Shown here one piece after another: positions 18,949 to 31,530 of a stretch of DNA of 64,000 nt. The notes beneath the pieces were generated by a model that did not search any database, was not told the DNA's origin, and saw only the letters and a program-made list of their open reading frames with translations. The stretch is from Gorsachius magnificus (lineage: Eukaryota > Chordata > Aves > Pelecaniformes > Ardeidae). Location of the stretch: NCBI GenBank assembly GCA_034008185.1, contig CM067084.1:41243099-41307098 (forward strand). The letters run 5' to 3'. A program made the translations under genes and the position numbers. The stretch's first letter is position 1; each line of letters starts with the position of its first letter.

Positions 18949-19009
18949 TTTCCTTCAGTGGTATATGCAACTGGCTGGGAACTGGGATCGGTTCTGTTGA
19001 ACTCAGGCC
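18949..19009 (-). other. MFAP3L: MFAP3L 5'UTR segment in the start-codon exon
   Basis: Upstream of the ATG on the minus strand, a long pyrimidine tract (CTCTCCTGTCACCTCCTCAC) runs into CTCAAG, a convincing acceptor with AG at 19011-19010. The exon would then hold 61 bases of leader before the ATG. No ATG occurs in these 61 bases. The boundary is predicted from the splice motif, with no transcript behind it. Confidence 0.6.
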
Positions 19010-22000
19010 CTTGAGGTGAGGAGGTGACAGGAGAGTTCTACTTTGACCCGTGCAATTTTGTGTTTAAAAAATCCTACAAAATAAATAAATAAGTACAATG
19101 AGACGGCATGTATAAGCAATCCATTAGATGTGGTCTTTTAAAATAGTGACACATCCATTAATGCATTTCACAATCATCAGCTCAGTGTCTTGTCTAAATG
19201 CTAATGTTATCACAGTCCTTATTCTTACTGGAAAAAGCTGCATACATTTTCCTGACAATAGTGTTGTTCAGAGTGGCAGGCGTGGGAGAAGGCTTTTATC
19301 ACCTAGACACTTAGCAGCTATTTAGCTGCAGCAGCAGCAGCTACAGTCTTATGCCAGAAGTTCTACAGATTTTTCTTTTTTTTTTTTTTAACGTTTGCAA
19401 AATCAACAGGAAAAACAAAGGTACAGCAAGTTAAAGCTGTTACTACCAGTTCAGTGCTGCAACTCTGTCACGTGCATGGTCTTAGGTGAATTGTGGAACA
19501 TGGTGTAAGAAAGAACTGCTCCAGGAAAGTTTTTCGAGCTGATGCTGGAATCCTTAATATACACAATTTTGTCCAAATGCAATAGCACATACAGCAAAAC
19601 ATCTCAGACTATTCACTTTTCTTTTTTTTTTTAAGTTTTCTGAAATAAAACAGCATGCAAGAATATTCTTCAAAGAGGATGTTTAGTACTTGATAAAGTA
19701 ATTTCAATGTAATTTTTAGAGCAGATTTAGAAAGAAAAATACTCACTAGTGACATAATTATGAGTAAGGTTTGTTTGAGATACAAATGAAGTTGGGACTT
19801 TTCCATTCCTTATGTGGCATTAAGTATTTTGCCTGTATACTTTTTGCACCCTCTCAGTACAGTATTTTCCCTCAACTAATCATCTACAATGAGCCCTTTC
19901 TTAAACAGTGATTTCAGTTTGTAGACGGAGGAGTGAGGGGGATCTACAAATGTGCTCTCTATTGGCCTCATTATGCTCCCAGTGAACACAACTGACATTC
20001 AGTTCTGACTGAAGGCACAATGTTGGCCTCAAAATGAGCACCTTAAAAAATTTCACTCAGAGTCTAAGGGCCACAAATGATGTTAAAACCACATCAGAGT
20101 ATCTAACTACATTGGGTTTACTCATGTTTTTGCAAGGTAAATAACCGAAACTTAGTGAAACTTGTTGGTTAGAAGAATCTACCTGGAATCCAAATAATTT
20201 ACATTTTATTAAAGATCAGGTTGACACTATAGTAACTCATCTACCTTAGCATGGAAAATGACCGCTGACAAAGCCAGGTCAGTTCCATATATAAAGGAAA
20301 CAGTAAAATAAAATCAAGAAAACAAACAAATAATCAATCCCCTTCCCCTTTCTTCATTGAAAAAGGAAAGAAAACAACATTACTGTCACTGGTAATATTT
20401 GACTTAGGTTCTTTCTTCTCCATCCCCTGTTCTCTGTAAGGTGATGCACTTAATTTCATACAAATAGATACAACTGTTATTAAAAGAACAAAATAGTTTC
20501 CTCCATTTTGTAGGACGAATCATTACTAGAAATGATAAACTATGGGTTTTTTTAGGTAAGCTGCATGCACGGCATGGATGCCTGCCACAACTCCAAGCCT
20601 GCCCCCATTTTTTCTCTGTTTTTCTAATTATTGAATGTGGAAATATTTGTCTTGAACAGCCAGAAAAATTTTTATCTTTAAATTAATATGCAAACCTCAT
20701 TTGTCATATAAAGCTATATAAACAATGACTTCATAAATCCATTTCCAATTATGCAAAGTATGTAGAGCCCATGCTTTTCAAGTTCTCTATATGTACAGCC
20801 TGTCTGAATCTGCACTTTGGAAAAAATCCTTCAGTTCTGCCTATTCACTTCAGTAACTATTTACATCTCATTTCTACTACTCCATTAACCTTGGAGACAG
20901 CCATTATTTATGATTACACATATTCACTCTATAAAATGTTTCTGTACAGTGTTATAGATCTGCATTGCGCCATACAGAAAAGCCAAAAGACACGTCACAC
21001 TTCCTGGCAAGGGAGCAGGAACAAAGACTGGCTGGATTAAGACAATGGGAAGGGCAAAAGAACAACACAAACTGATTAAGCTTTGTGTTGCTAATTACTG
21101 GCTATGGCTTGTTATTATTGTATTTCAGCCTACCATATTTTTTGATGGCAGAAAAATCAGTAGTCATTAAAAAAGGTGTTTAATGTGGAGAGCAATTTGC
21201 ATTCCAGAAGGAAATGAAACAGCACCACCCCAATGGGGGAACAGAAAACCTGTAAGGAAGGACTCACAGTGTATTGGGAAGCTCAAGGCAGTTGGTGGCC
21301 CACTGAATCCCTACAGCACAGGGATTCTGTGGGTGGATGTTTGGAAAGTATGTGATGGCAGTCCGAATGTAAGGCGTGCCTGCTCTGTACATTTACCCAT
21401 GTTTAATGTGGAGCATATGAAAGCAAAACCCATACCTTTATGTAGCGATAACAAATGTGACTCATTCTTAACATGGTCAAAGGGCCAATTATTTGTCTGA
21501 AAATAACAGTGACTCCTCACTTTGGCAGAGAATTGACTCATAAATAGCTGCAGTAAGTTTTAAGAAACAGAGCCAAACAGTTTATGTCTACTGTGGGAGA
21601 TTCATGCCTACTTGTGTCACTCCTGGGAATGTAGTTTCTGTATGTATGTTTGTTTCTGAAATGAAGAATATTAAGAAAATGCTGAATACCTCTGCAGATG
21701 CATTTGTTTGAAATAAATACAGTTCGATGGCTAGTACGAGGAACAACCAGGCAGTAGATTTAAAGCAGAATGTTTGGAAATGGTGGCTGCTGCTTTCACG
21801 TGCCATCCAGTGAAGTGCTCTTGATGGACACTTGAGTATGTTTGGGGAGTCAAGGAGAGATGTCTCTGAAGAACAGTGTTTTAATATTCAAGTTTAGACA
21901 AATGGTCCCAGGCCAACTAGGAAGTGATAGGTAATCTTTTCTTTGGTGTGCATCCTCTGCACTGTTAGTGGGGAACAAAAAATTGGAAGAAACCACAAAG

Positions 22001-24539
22001 AAGGTTTTCTCAGCATCACCTTGCACAAGAAACTTAAAGGGTGGCCATGCAGGGAACTACATGTCCAAGACCCTCTGCTAACCTGTTGGACAGGACCAAA
22101 AATGCTAGAGTCAGGTTAGGAAAGCAGGAAGAACCAGAGAGAGAGAACTGAAAGGGTAGAAAATGTGCTTCCACCAGACACTGGTGCAAAGGGAGATTTC
22201 CTGAGAGTTTCTGTCCTACTTCTTTGCTGTAGGCACAACAGCAGCCTGAGGATATCAGGGAAAACAAAACTGGGAGCCAGCTGCTTTGTTAAACTTAAGT
22301 GATGTAATGGGTTATGATTCAATCACACAACTAAATGGGGAGAAGTCTAGGGAGACTGAAATGGGAGTGCTTAGTGATGTCTGCCCACTTCTGGCAAAGA
22401 AGCAAGAGAATCCAGAATATTGGAAAAATGGGCATAGTGCTGTCACCCTGGATCTTGGTCATGACCGGCAGTAATTAGCTGTGGCCCATGATAAACCTGA
22501 TGAAGGTGGGCAAAACTGTAACCTTTTAATCTGACCCAAAGTCAGAGAAAGCTGGATTGACTAGACTAAAACAAAGATTCCTGTAGTAACTCCTCAAGAC
22601 TGAGAGTAACACAGGACACTAATGAAGGAGGACATCTGCAACACTGAATATTGCTCTGTAGGAACAGACTGAGTCTCTGGGACCATTTTTGCCACAAACG
22701 GGTGGCAAAAAAAATTTATAAAGAATAAATTAAATTTCTGGTCATGGAAAGAACGTAGGCATTCCCTTCTCCCATCCCCAAAGCACATGAGCTACCCGTA
22801 AAAGACTTATAAAAAGTAAAAGCTTATAATATATTTAATGTGGTTACATACACTTTTTTTTTTTTTTTAATGTTAAAACTGTGGTGCATGAAACGGAAAA
22901 AGAACACCTCCAGCTATTCTGAGCTACCTTTTCCACCCAAAGTTGTAGTTGGGGACAGGCTTACCTCCCAAAACAGAATCAGAGGAATCCCCAAACATTC
23001 CTCCAGCACCTAGAACATATATATAGATAACTATATATACCGTATTATATCTGTAGCAACACTTACCACTGAAAAGTGGTTGCCAGTGCCAGTCCTTATA
23101 TTAAATAGTTTTGGTTTTTCCTTCCCCAACCCAAATGGTATAAACTGAAAATCTGAAAGTAACAGATTTACTGCTTGTGGGATTAACTTCCAAGGAAAAC
23201 TGCACGAGACTTGAGCCACATGAGGGAACTACAACAGGCTTTTCTTCTAAGTGACACAATAGCTAGCTCTAGTGTGCTGTCGATTCATCTCTGTCCAGAG
23301 AAGTTCCCTGGAATGTGCTCCAGAAAAAGCATGGCTGCAGGATGGTTATATCACTCCTAACTATGTGAAATCGTGACAAAAACTGAGATTAAAACTTCTC
23401 TGTCCAAAATCAAGCATCAGTCTAAACTGAAGACACTTACAGCTTGGACTGGCTGGGAACATTAATCACTCAGAGACATATTCTGATTGACCATTTATTT
23501 TTTCACATCACAGATGAGTTTGCTTCCTAGTATTACTGCCACCAAAGAAAATGACTGCAGGTGAGGGGCCACGTTTGCAAGTACTGCATTTGTGCCGAAC
23601 AACATGATGACAGAGCACAAAACAACAGAAAAGGAGAGCAATGATGCATACCTTTTCCTGGCTTGCTCACTTCTGTAAGACTGGCCTGTTCTTCTTCTTG
23701 GAATAATGTGTAATCCTATTAACTGTGAGATTATTCAATTCAGAAGTAAAGCACAAGAAGCCAGCTTATTGGATAATGCATAAATTATGTTCCTATAGCT
23801 TTAAAATCCCAATGCTATCTTCCTTGGCTTGTAAGTGATCAAGAAAACGAAATTATTTTCATTCTACTTCTCATTTGTCTATAAATAAGTGTTGAGGATG
23901 ATGCTACAAAACAAAATTAAAAGCTTATTATTTATTATTTAAAAACTGCTTACTACCTGTCCTAGTTTCCACAGGCAATGCCTTTAGAGAGTGGGCAAAA
24001 GTAAAAGTTAACAGGTTTTACTGGAACAGGAATGTAAATGAAGGAACTTTTGCCACACGGAAGGCAAGAGGCTCACTGCTAGTTCATAGGCTTAAGAGTG
24101 AGAACACCTACTGAAAAGGTTAGGCTATTAGGGTCCAGACAGGCAGAAGAAGAGAAATGTCCCTCATTTAGAACTAGCAGACACTTTCTGACTTATTTTT
24201 CTAGTCATTTGCTAGACAATAAAATATAGAGGCTTGGTTCTGAAAGAGCTGCTCTGTTCATTCTGTTTGGGGGGATTTCAGTCCTTCATAACTTCATGGT
24301 TTTCTGCTTCCCTGGCTATGTTGAATAGGTGGCACGCTGGTGATGTTTGTAAGATGAAGAGCTTCCTTCTGCACATCTAGACTGGGGCTTCCCAGCTGGG
24401 CAGCAGCTCCTACCTATGTGAGCGTTTCAGTCTCTTTCAGCTGCTTTCATCTGCCTGGGAATCTTTTAGAAACTTCTGATCAGGGCTGTGTGATACTGCT
24501 CCGGCCACATGTGCTCAGCCACTTGCTGCCTTCAGCCAC

Positions 24540-24835
24540 TGGATGGGAGGGTATAAAGAAAGGCCCAGGCTCCTCTCAGAGATGTGCAGTGAAAGGACAA
24601 GAGACAAGGGACACAAGCTGTTACAATGGAAATTATTATTATATGAAGAATTTTTTAACCAGATCAGTCAAGCCCTGCAACAGGTTTCCAAGAGGGGCTA
24701 TAGAATCTCCATCCTTTAAGATGTTCAAAACTTGACTAGACATAGCCTGAGCAAACTGGTCTACAGTGGCCCTGCTTTGAGCAGGAGCAGATGGCCTCCA
24801 GAAGCCCATCCCAACCTAAAGAAACTCTGATACAC
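24540..24835 (+). mobile_element. Old CR1 LINE 3' fragment
   Basis: About 295 bp follows the well-known CR1 3' region in order. It begins with a block like AGGCCCAGGCTCCTCTCAG, then AGGACAAGAGACAAGGGACA, then CAACAGGTTTCCAAGAGGGG, GAATCTCCATCCTTTAAGAT, GGCCCTGCTTTGAGCAGGAG, and ends near CCCATCCCAACCTAAAG. CR1 is the main bird retrotransposon and is usually truncated at the 5' end, as here. The many small gaps and substitutions, and the decayed terminal ATTCTRTG words, mark it as an old, inert copy. It carries no open reading frame. Confidence 0.85.
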
Positions 24836-27800
24836 AAGAAACACAAATACAGGAATTGCTTTGGAGAAGTCACTGTGAAAAAATATGGCTAGTCTTAAAT
24901 ACTTCTATATGAGATGCTGGAAAGTTGCCTTCATAATCCTTTTATTTTTTAGTAGCAGTATTTTAGAATGACAAGACAGGCTGAGGATGTTGACTACAGC
25001 CTGAAAAAAATGTGTTTGGCGTTCTCCATTGTACTTACATGATAAATAGGTGCATTTACTGTATAGAGAGGACTTATCTCCAGCCTAGGTAACTAATGAA
25101 ATATCACTTATTTGGAGTGTCTGCAATAGCAAATGTCGGGTTTTTTTCCCACATGTAGATAGTCAAGACTCTGAAGTTCCTGGGTTATTATCTGATGATA
25201 GATCTGGCTTCTTGGTGCTAGAGAACTGTCAGTTGTGGTGAATCTAATCTTGAAACAGAATAAAGCAGAAATAAGTCAGACTTGAAGACAGACTAAGATA
25301 ACCTTTTCAGACTACTGACTTCAGAGGGTAGATGAGTAAGAATGGTGTAAAGAAGACAGCTGAGGCATATGTATTTACTGCTTCTCATAATACTAACCCA
25401 AGACAAACTTCAGTGAAACTGAGGTGGAAGATGGAGCAGTTGGAGGAAAGAGAAGGAAGTTTCTTGATTAACAATGACTAGACTGCAATTTCTTGACACA
25501 AGATAAAATAAGGGCTGGGAATTCAGGAAGATTCAAGAGAGACTGTATATAATTTACCAGCATAGGTTCACAGATTATGATGGTTTATGCAGAATGTGGG
25601 GACTTAACTGTCTTCTGTGTATTCATCGTCCTCTTGAGTGTACGGCCCTGGGCGGTGAACAAGAACGGCTGTCAGTATGGCAACTTGGAGCCCTTTTCTA
25701 GGACTGCTGTCTAAAAGAAATTACAATAAAGAAGCCTATAAATATTATGTTTTGTAGGCACTGGTAAGCTATTTCAGGCAAACATTTGTCAATTTGTTTT
25801 GTAAGGTGACAAGCAATAAATCAAGGAAAAATCAAGGGCCATAGCTTATTCTACCATCAGTGGCAGAAACTGAGTAAAATTTGTAATGAGTATCTTCTAA
25901 AGTTATTTTGTTCTGAACATATCCAACATTGTAGGGGGTAACAGAGTAAAGTTAACGACTGTAATACTCAGATATCTTAGTTTCAAGGTTCCATAGTATA
26001 CCAATAAACTGCAGCAAGAAAGCACCAAGCAATAAGGCAATTCCACATTTCGTATGTGTGATTGAAAATGAGTGCTGTATCCAGACTTTGGTGTAGGGAA
26101 GGAAGCACATGCCATTCTATTCAGCAGTGGTACAATGAAGGAGTTCTTCATGTTGCCTTTATGAGTGTGTAAATGTTTTAGAATATTTTTACTGTGAATT
26201 TCTCCTCAGTTTTGTCCCTCTTTATCCTACTTCATGTCTCGATATTGCAAAACTAGTGAGCATATGGCATCCTAGAGACTTTAAGACCCCTTTCACTTGA
26301 GATACTGAATGGACCCATTGATTTAACCATGTCTTTGAATGGTCTGATGTGCACTCCCCTCATGTCAACCAACACTCAGAGACCCTAATCCATCAACCTA
26401 AAAATGAACAGATGAAGGCTGTTTGCAGGTAATTACTGAAGAGATTATTTAAAAGTACCTCAAGAATGCCAGACCTCTGAAAAGTTCCCTTTTGGTGTCA
26501 CAGCTCCTGTAATCCCAGCATCTCTGCAGTATCAAATCAACTTTTTGCAAAATACACTGAAGTAACAAAACCACTTAGGCAACCTGGATGCTTAACTTTT
26601 CATTAAATAAGTTCTAATTCATATGTGCATTTTGATATGGACTGAGCGATTTAAGTGTTCTTTCTCAGAGGTGTTTTAATGACTGCAGTAAAAGCAAAGC
26701 AAAGTTTTACACTTAGTGGAGAAGCTTGCTGGTTTTAATCAAGACAGGTACTGTGCCAGAAAAGTCCTGCTGAGTTGTGGGCTACCCAGATCATAAAGCA
26801 GATTCAACACTGTTGGTAGTGGGAACTTTTTAAGGCCCAGCTTATGTTTGACCAGGTATTGCACTCTTTACAGGATTTTTAATCTTACAAATAAGTACTT
26901 CTTTTATGTAGATTACCTAGATTTATTTAGCCTTTGTAGTTGTTTGACAGCTGGACAATTACCACTCAATACAGTTTTGTATACAAAGGTGTTATTCCTG
27001 AAACATCTGTATGGCCTTAAAAGACACTTGCTTAACTCCTTGTGAGCTTTCAGCACAGCTGCTGTTTTGCTGTTGCAGTAAACACAGATGGATCAATGCT
27101 TAAATGTCCCCTTTGTTGAGAAAGGAGGAACAAAAAAGATGCGCAGAGAATCTTTCCCACACTTCCACACACATCTCCATGCTGCCTGACCTCACTGAGT
27201 CCTACGTAGCTTTCATTTTCTTTACTCACCTCTTATCTTTTATTTATACCGTCACTCTGTAAGCATTATTCTGCCAACAGTTTAAATAACTCAAGTCAGC
27301 AAATACAACAGATCTCCTATGCTCTCGGCACGGCTTACGTGACCCTGCTAAGAACGTAGCAACGCAGACTGTGGCCTGATTCACTCCCTTCTGCTTCCTC
27401 GTTTGAACTGTGCTTGCCAAAGCTAACCATCCTTTGAGCACACCTAATTGTTTTCTTTTTCCAAATGAAGAAGAAAAATTCCAGATGTAGGACGTTCAAG
27501 CAAGACATAAAATTAAAAATTAAGTTTTGTTTAAACAAAGATATGAAGGACTTTGAAGGGCTGAAGACTTCTACTATTTAAACTCTAAATTTTGTATGTG
27601 CTTTGAATAAGTGAATGTTTCCAATGCACTGATACAGTTTCCATTATACTATTTTAACAAAAGGCTCCCATTTTAGTTGGAATATAAAAAAAGGAAAAAA
27701 AAAAAAAGAGGAGGAAACAGATTTGAGTATGACTGATTCTTTTCTATCCCTATAGAACTGCAAGATGGATATCATTTTTAATGACTGGCTTTCACATTTA

Positions 27801-29353
27801 TTAGTTTCCGAGATACAGGGCAAAGAGGTTACACGTGGATGCGGTGATTAGGTCAGGATTAACCTTGTCAGAGAGGGAATTTAAAGGAATCTAACCATTC
27901 ATGACTGATTGCAGTAGAAAAGGCTCATTTCAGGTTAAAAGTGCCTGTGCCTATTTCCTCCACAAGTAACAAAGAGGACAGCAGACTGGGTACAAAGGAG
28001 TTTGCCCTGCCCCTCACAGTAACTTAAGTCTTGGTTGCACACAAATGCGATCAATTCAGCCCCTTCCAAGCATGTCTATATAAGGCCATATGTATGCAAT
28101 AATTCAGCTGAAAGCCCTCAAGAGTTTAGTAAAGAACCTCTATAATTTCTGACTTTTGTGCCAGTTGTCTCTACTTCAGATTGAAAGATGTAACATCCGA
28201 GTAGCATAACTTTCTCAGCATCCAGTATTGTCAGTAGGACTGTGTACCACACAGTCACGCACATATGATAGGGGACTGCGCACACAGCGGTGCACTTGCA
28301 AGGTATGTGCCCTGGCCTTGCATGTTTTAAAAATATCAGCAGAAATCTTTTCTTGGTATAAAACTCTCAGAGCGGCAGAATCATGCCAATTAAATGTTAA
28401 GTTTGGGCTAGGTAGGCTATTCTCAAAGCAATTCCTCTGCATGTGCTGGCCCTCTTCCAAAATAAGACATTTACACACGTCTGTACAGAGTTCCTTATTT
28501 CTGATAAACAGGTGCAACTCAAGCTAATTACTTTTACACTGGAATAAGACAGTTCACTACCAAAATTAGATAGCTAAATCAAAATCACTAAATCTGTTTG
28601 AATTCCTCTATCCTGACACAAATAGGTACAAGTTTTGCCTGCCCTTCGCAGCCCTCCTGACAGATAGAAGACGTGATGCTCTAAAATGCTGCTATAATTG
28701 ATTTTAATAATAGTAACTGGTGAAAAGTAATAGCATCTCTGTTGTCTTGGAAATGATGTTTCCAAGATGGGTCTGTATGTGGATAGGAAATGCCGCTGTT
28801 TTAGTTAACAGAACTAAATAACAAAATTAAGACTGTAACAAAGAGAGGTTTGCAAAGGCACACAAGTCTGCATGGATGGACAGCAGCTAAGAACTACAGG
28901 AATGAAAAAATTCCGGGAAGCATCCAGGAGCTTGGTCTTACACTACAGTCTTCTGGTGGCGTACCAATATGGTCCAGGATATCCCAAAGTAGGATCATAG
29001 CTGTCTGTGCCTGCAAGAGCTTCTAGTAAAGGTGTGACTTGCTGATAGAGAAAGAAGACCCTGCCAGCAAAGCTCAGCACAGGTTACTTTAGCTCCTGGC
29101 AAGCTCACTCTCCCTGTTAAAAGTTGCATGCATATCTCAGTGGTGCCTTACACTGTCAAGAAGTTTAAACCATAAAAGAATTGCCAGGCCCCAGATGCCA
29201 GACTTTCTAGGCAAGAACTGAAATGGAGATTGGTTTTGTTCCATTTAAATCATTCCCCAGCACCCATGTCATGTGTCACAAACGTGACCCTCTCCTAAAC
29301 CATATGTGGGTGGCTTTGCATGTTTCTGTTGGTTGGGTTTGGGTTTTTTTTCC

Positions 29354-29386
29354 CCTGGTTAAAGTGATGAATACACTTTAACCAGG
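29354..29386. repeat. Perfect 13-bp inverted repeat with 7-base loop
   Basis: CCTGGTTAAAGTG at 29354-29366 is followed by a 7-base loop and then its exact reverse complement, CACTTTAACCAGG, at 29374-29386. It lies about 1.7 kb inside the predicted first intron of MFAP3L. It is too short for a microRNA precursor and has no T tail typical of a Pol III unit. Function unknown. Confidence 0.9.
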
Positions 29387-31086
29387 TTCCCGTGCCGACT
29401 CCATTCCCCTCCTCCATATTAGAGCAGTACCTGTCTAATTGCAGGGAGGGGGCAGGGAGGCAGCTGGAGTTGTACAATATAGATCTCTTCTGAATTCGCT
29501 GCCACGCTCCCACCATGCATTAAGTGTTTTAAGAGCGACTGATTTTATCTCTCCGCTTTCAGGATGGGAAACATGCCTTGGACAGACACCACATATCACT
29601 CTACTAAAGTAAGAAGAAAGTCTTTTTTTTGGGGGGTGGATGTTCTGCTGTTTGTCTTGGCCTCTGAAACCTTCAAATTCTTCAGAAAAGAAAAGGTGCA
29701 CAATATGCACTCCAGCTGTGTAAGCTGCACTCCACATCAACTGAGGTTGATGTACTGTAGTCTAAATGAGGCAGCTTTCTAATAGAAAAGCATTCCTACT
29801 ACACCAACCACAAGTATATCGATGGTGCTGTTGCTAACTCTACATGCTAAGCCAGACAGAAGATTCCTGCCATGCAAACATCGTCTCCATTGAAAAGAGA
29901 TCTGCTGTATTTTGCCGTGAAGAGAGAAACTCTTCCACAATGTAATGGCTCTAAACAACTAAAATGCTACATTTTCCCCCTTTTAACTCCTTTGTGTTTT
30001 TCCCCTTGAACTAACTTCACAGTCTTTCAGGCAAATAGGTACCAAATGAGGTCGCACTTAGTGTTTAGCATAGCTTACACAGTTGGTACTTTTATTTCCG
30101 GAGCCGGGCTACCAGGGAAGCTCCATTTGAGATGCTTCAATTTAAACAACTGAGAGAGGACTGTTAGGAAGTGTGGTCTCTTACAAGACTCTCCAGATAA
30201 ATGCACTAGAAAAGTGCCTGCTCAGTAGTGCTCTTCTGTTCTCTTAAGCTCGCTCGTCCTACGCTGTTCGAATTTGCCCCGTTCAGAAACAGTATTTGAT
30301 AGTTATTGTGAGACAGCTCTGAAGTTTTACATGTTGTTCCCTCAGGGCGCTTCCGAAATTGAGTTTTCTCTCATGAGACCATCCTGCCAAGTAAAAGGGT
30401 AATTAAAGCAAAGTATCAGGAGGCAGCCTTTATTTTAAATTTAAAGCAGCACAACTTAAGCTCTCTTAAGAAGTCAGCTCCATCGAGGAGGTCTCCGTAC
30501 TGAATGAATACCTCCCTGCCTCCCTCCCGGCGCGGGACAGCAGCGAGCATCCCCGACCGCGGGCTCCAGCGGGAGCACGGGGGGTGAAGGTCTCCAGTAG
30601 AAGCTTTGGGCTCATGAGCTTTTTGCCTGAAGCAGCACATTTTCCTGCAAGCCCCGGCGCTGAGCTGAATTAATCTCTTGAACTTTCATGCTGAACACAG
30701 CGTTACTCCACTCCCGCTGCGCGGGTGGCTACCTCTCTCCGCGGCGGGCTCCCCGAGAACTGCCGGACAACAGCCGCCACGGGAGAGGGACGATGTGGGG
30801 CTTGCCAGGCACGGCCACCGTCCCCGTGCTCCCCTGGGGCTCCCCTGGGCTCCCCTGGGGCCGCCGCCGGCGGGGCAGTGCGCCCGCTCCGGGGCTCAGC
30901 GCGGCGGCTCCGCAGCCACCGCGGCACAGGGGCCGGCGCGCCGGTCGCCAGCAGCCGCGGCAGGTGCCGGCAGCGCGGCGAGGCCGGTCGAGGCGGCGGC
31001 GGGCAGCGCCGCCCCGGGACCGCCGCCCGCTTGCCCGTCCGCCCGCCGGGGGAGCCGCGGCCCGCGCCCCCGCCGCCTCCGCTCAC

Positions 31087-31200
31087 CTGCCCGCCGGCTG
31101 CTCCCGCTCGCCTGCCGCCGCCCCGCGGCAGCGCCCGCCGCCGCCGCCGCCGCCGGCTCCGGCAGGGGAAAGTAGGTCAGGGCGGCACTGAGCATGCTCG
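31087..31200 (-). other. MFAP3L: Predicted non-coding first exon of MFAP3L (5' limit unknown)
   Basis: On the minus strand GGGCAG|GTGAGC gives a near-consensus donor with the last exon base at 31087. Joined to the acceptor at 19009 it would form the MFAP3L leader. The transcription start is not visible, so 31200 is only a working limit. The exon would contain a CGG repeat and an upstream ATG at 31195-31193. The alternative is that another donor or another first exon is used. Confidence 0.45.
31135..31155 (-). repeat. (CGG)7 trinucleotide run in the probable 5'UTR
   Basis: Seven perfect CCG units on the plus strand read as CGG on the MFAP3L strand. The run lies 48 bases inside the predicted first exon. 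CGG runs in 5'UTRs are known to form structure and to vary in length; at seven units this one is short. Confidence 0.85.
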
Positions 31201-31530
31201 GGGCCGGGCCGGGGGGCGGCCCCGGGGCCCGGGGGGGAGAGGGGGGCGGCAGGGCCGCCGAGGCCGCCGGGGCGAGGCCGGGGCCCGGGGCTCCGCCGCC
31301 GCGGCGGAGTCCGTGCGGCGGCTGAGGGCGAGGCGGCGGGGTGTGAAAGGAGCGGGCGGCTGCGAGGCCGCTGGGGGCGAGGCGGGGGTGACGGGGGGTG
31401 TCACCCCACCGGCCCCGCGAGTCCCCCCTGCCCGTGCGGAGCCCGTGGTCCGGCGGGAGCGCTCCCCTCTGCCGGCCGGCACAGCCCCGCCGGCCCGATG
31501 CGCGCGGCGGTCATCGCATCCCTGCTCAGA

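Larger units (their letters stand above)
19010..31086 (-). other. MFAP3L: Predicted first intron of MFAP3L (about 12 kb)
   Basis: This interval lies between the predicted acceptor at 19010 and the donor in the CpG island at 31086 (CAG|GTGAGC). It holds a CR1 fragment at 24540-24835, a perfect hairpin at 29354-29386, T runs at 19376-19389 and 22854-22868, an A-rich tract at 27685-27707 and an AT palindrome at 23018-23039. The remainder is AT-rich DNA with no credible coding exon. Alternative first exons could exist here and would not be visible to me. Confidence 0.55.
30521..31530 (-). promoter_or_regulatory. MFAP3L: CpG-island promoter, assigned to MFAP3L
   Basis: About 1 kb of very GC- and CpG-rich DNA stands out sharply from the AT-rich surroundings, with its core at about 30.7-31.5 kb. 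It has many G/C boxes (for example GGGGGGCGGCCCC at 31213) and no TATA box where one would be expected, as is typical of broad vertebrate promoters. It is the only such island in the window and lies upstream of MFAP3L on the minus strand. A minus-strand splice donor sits inside it. Divergent transcription to the plus strand is possible. The long open frames across it on both strands are a by-product of the scarcity of stop codons in GC-rich DNA. Confidence 0.75.

Noticed and set aside
23018..23039. An AT palindrome (TATATATAG and its complement).
   Set aside because: Low complexity; expected in AT-rich DNA.
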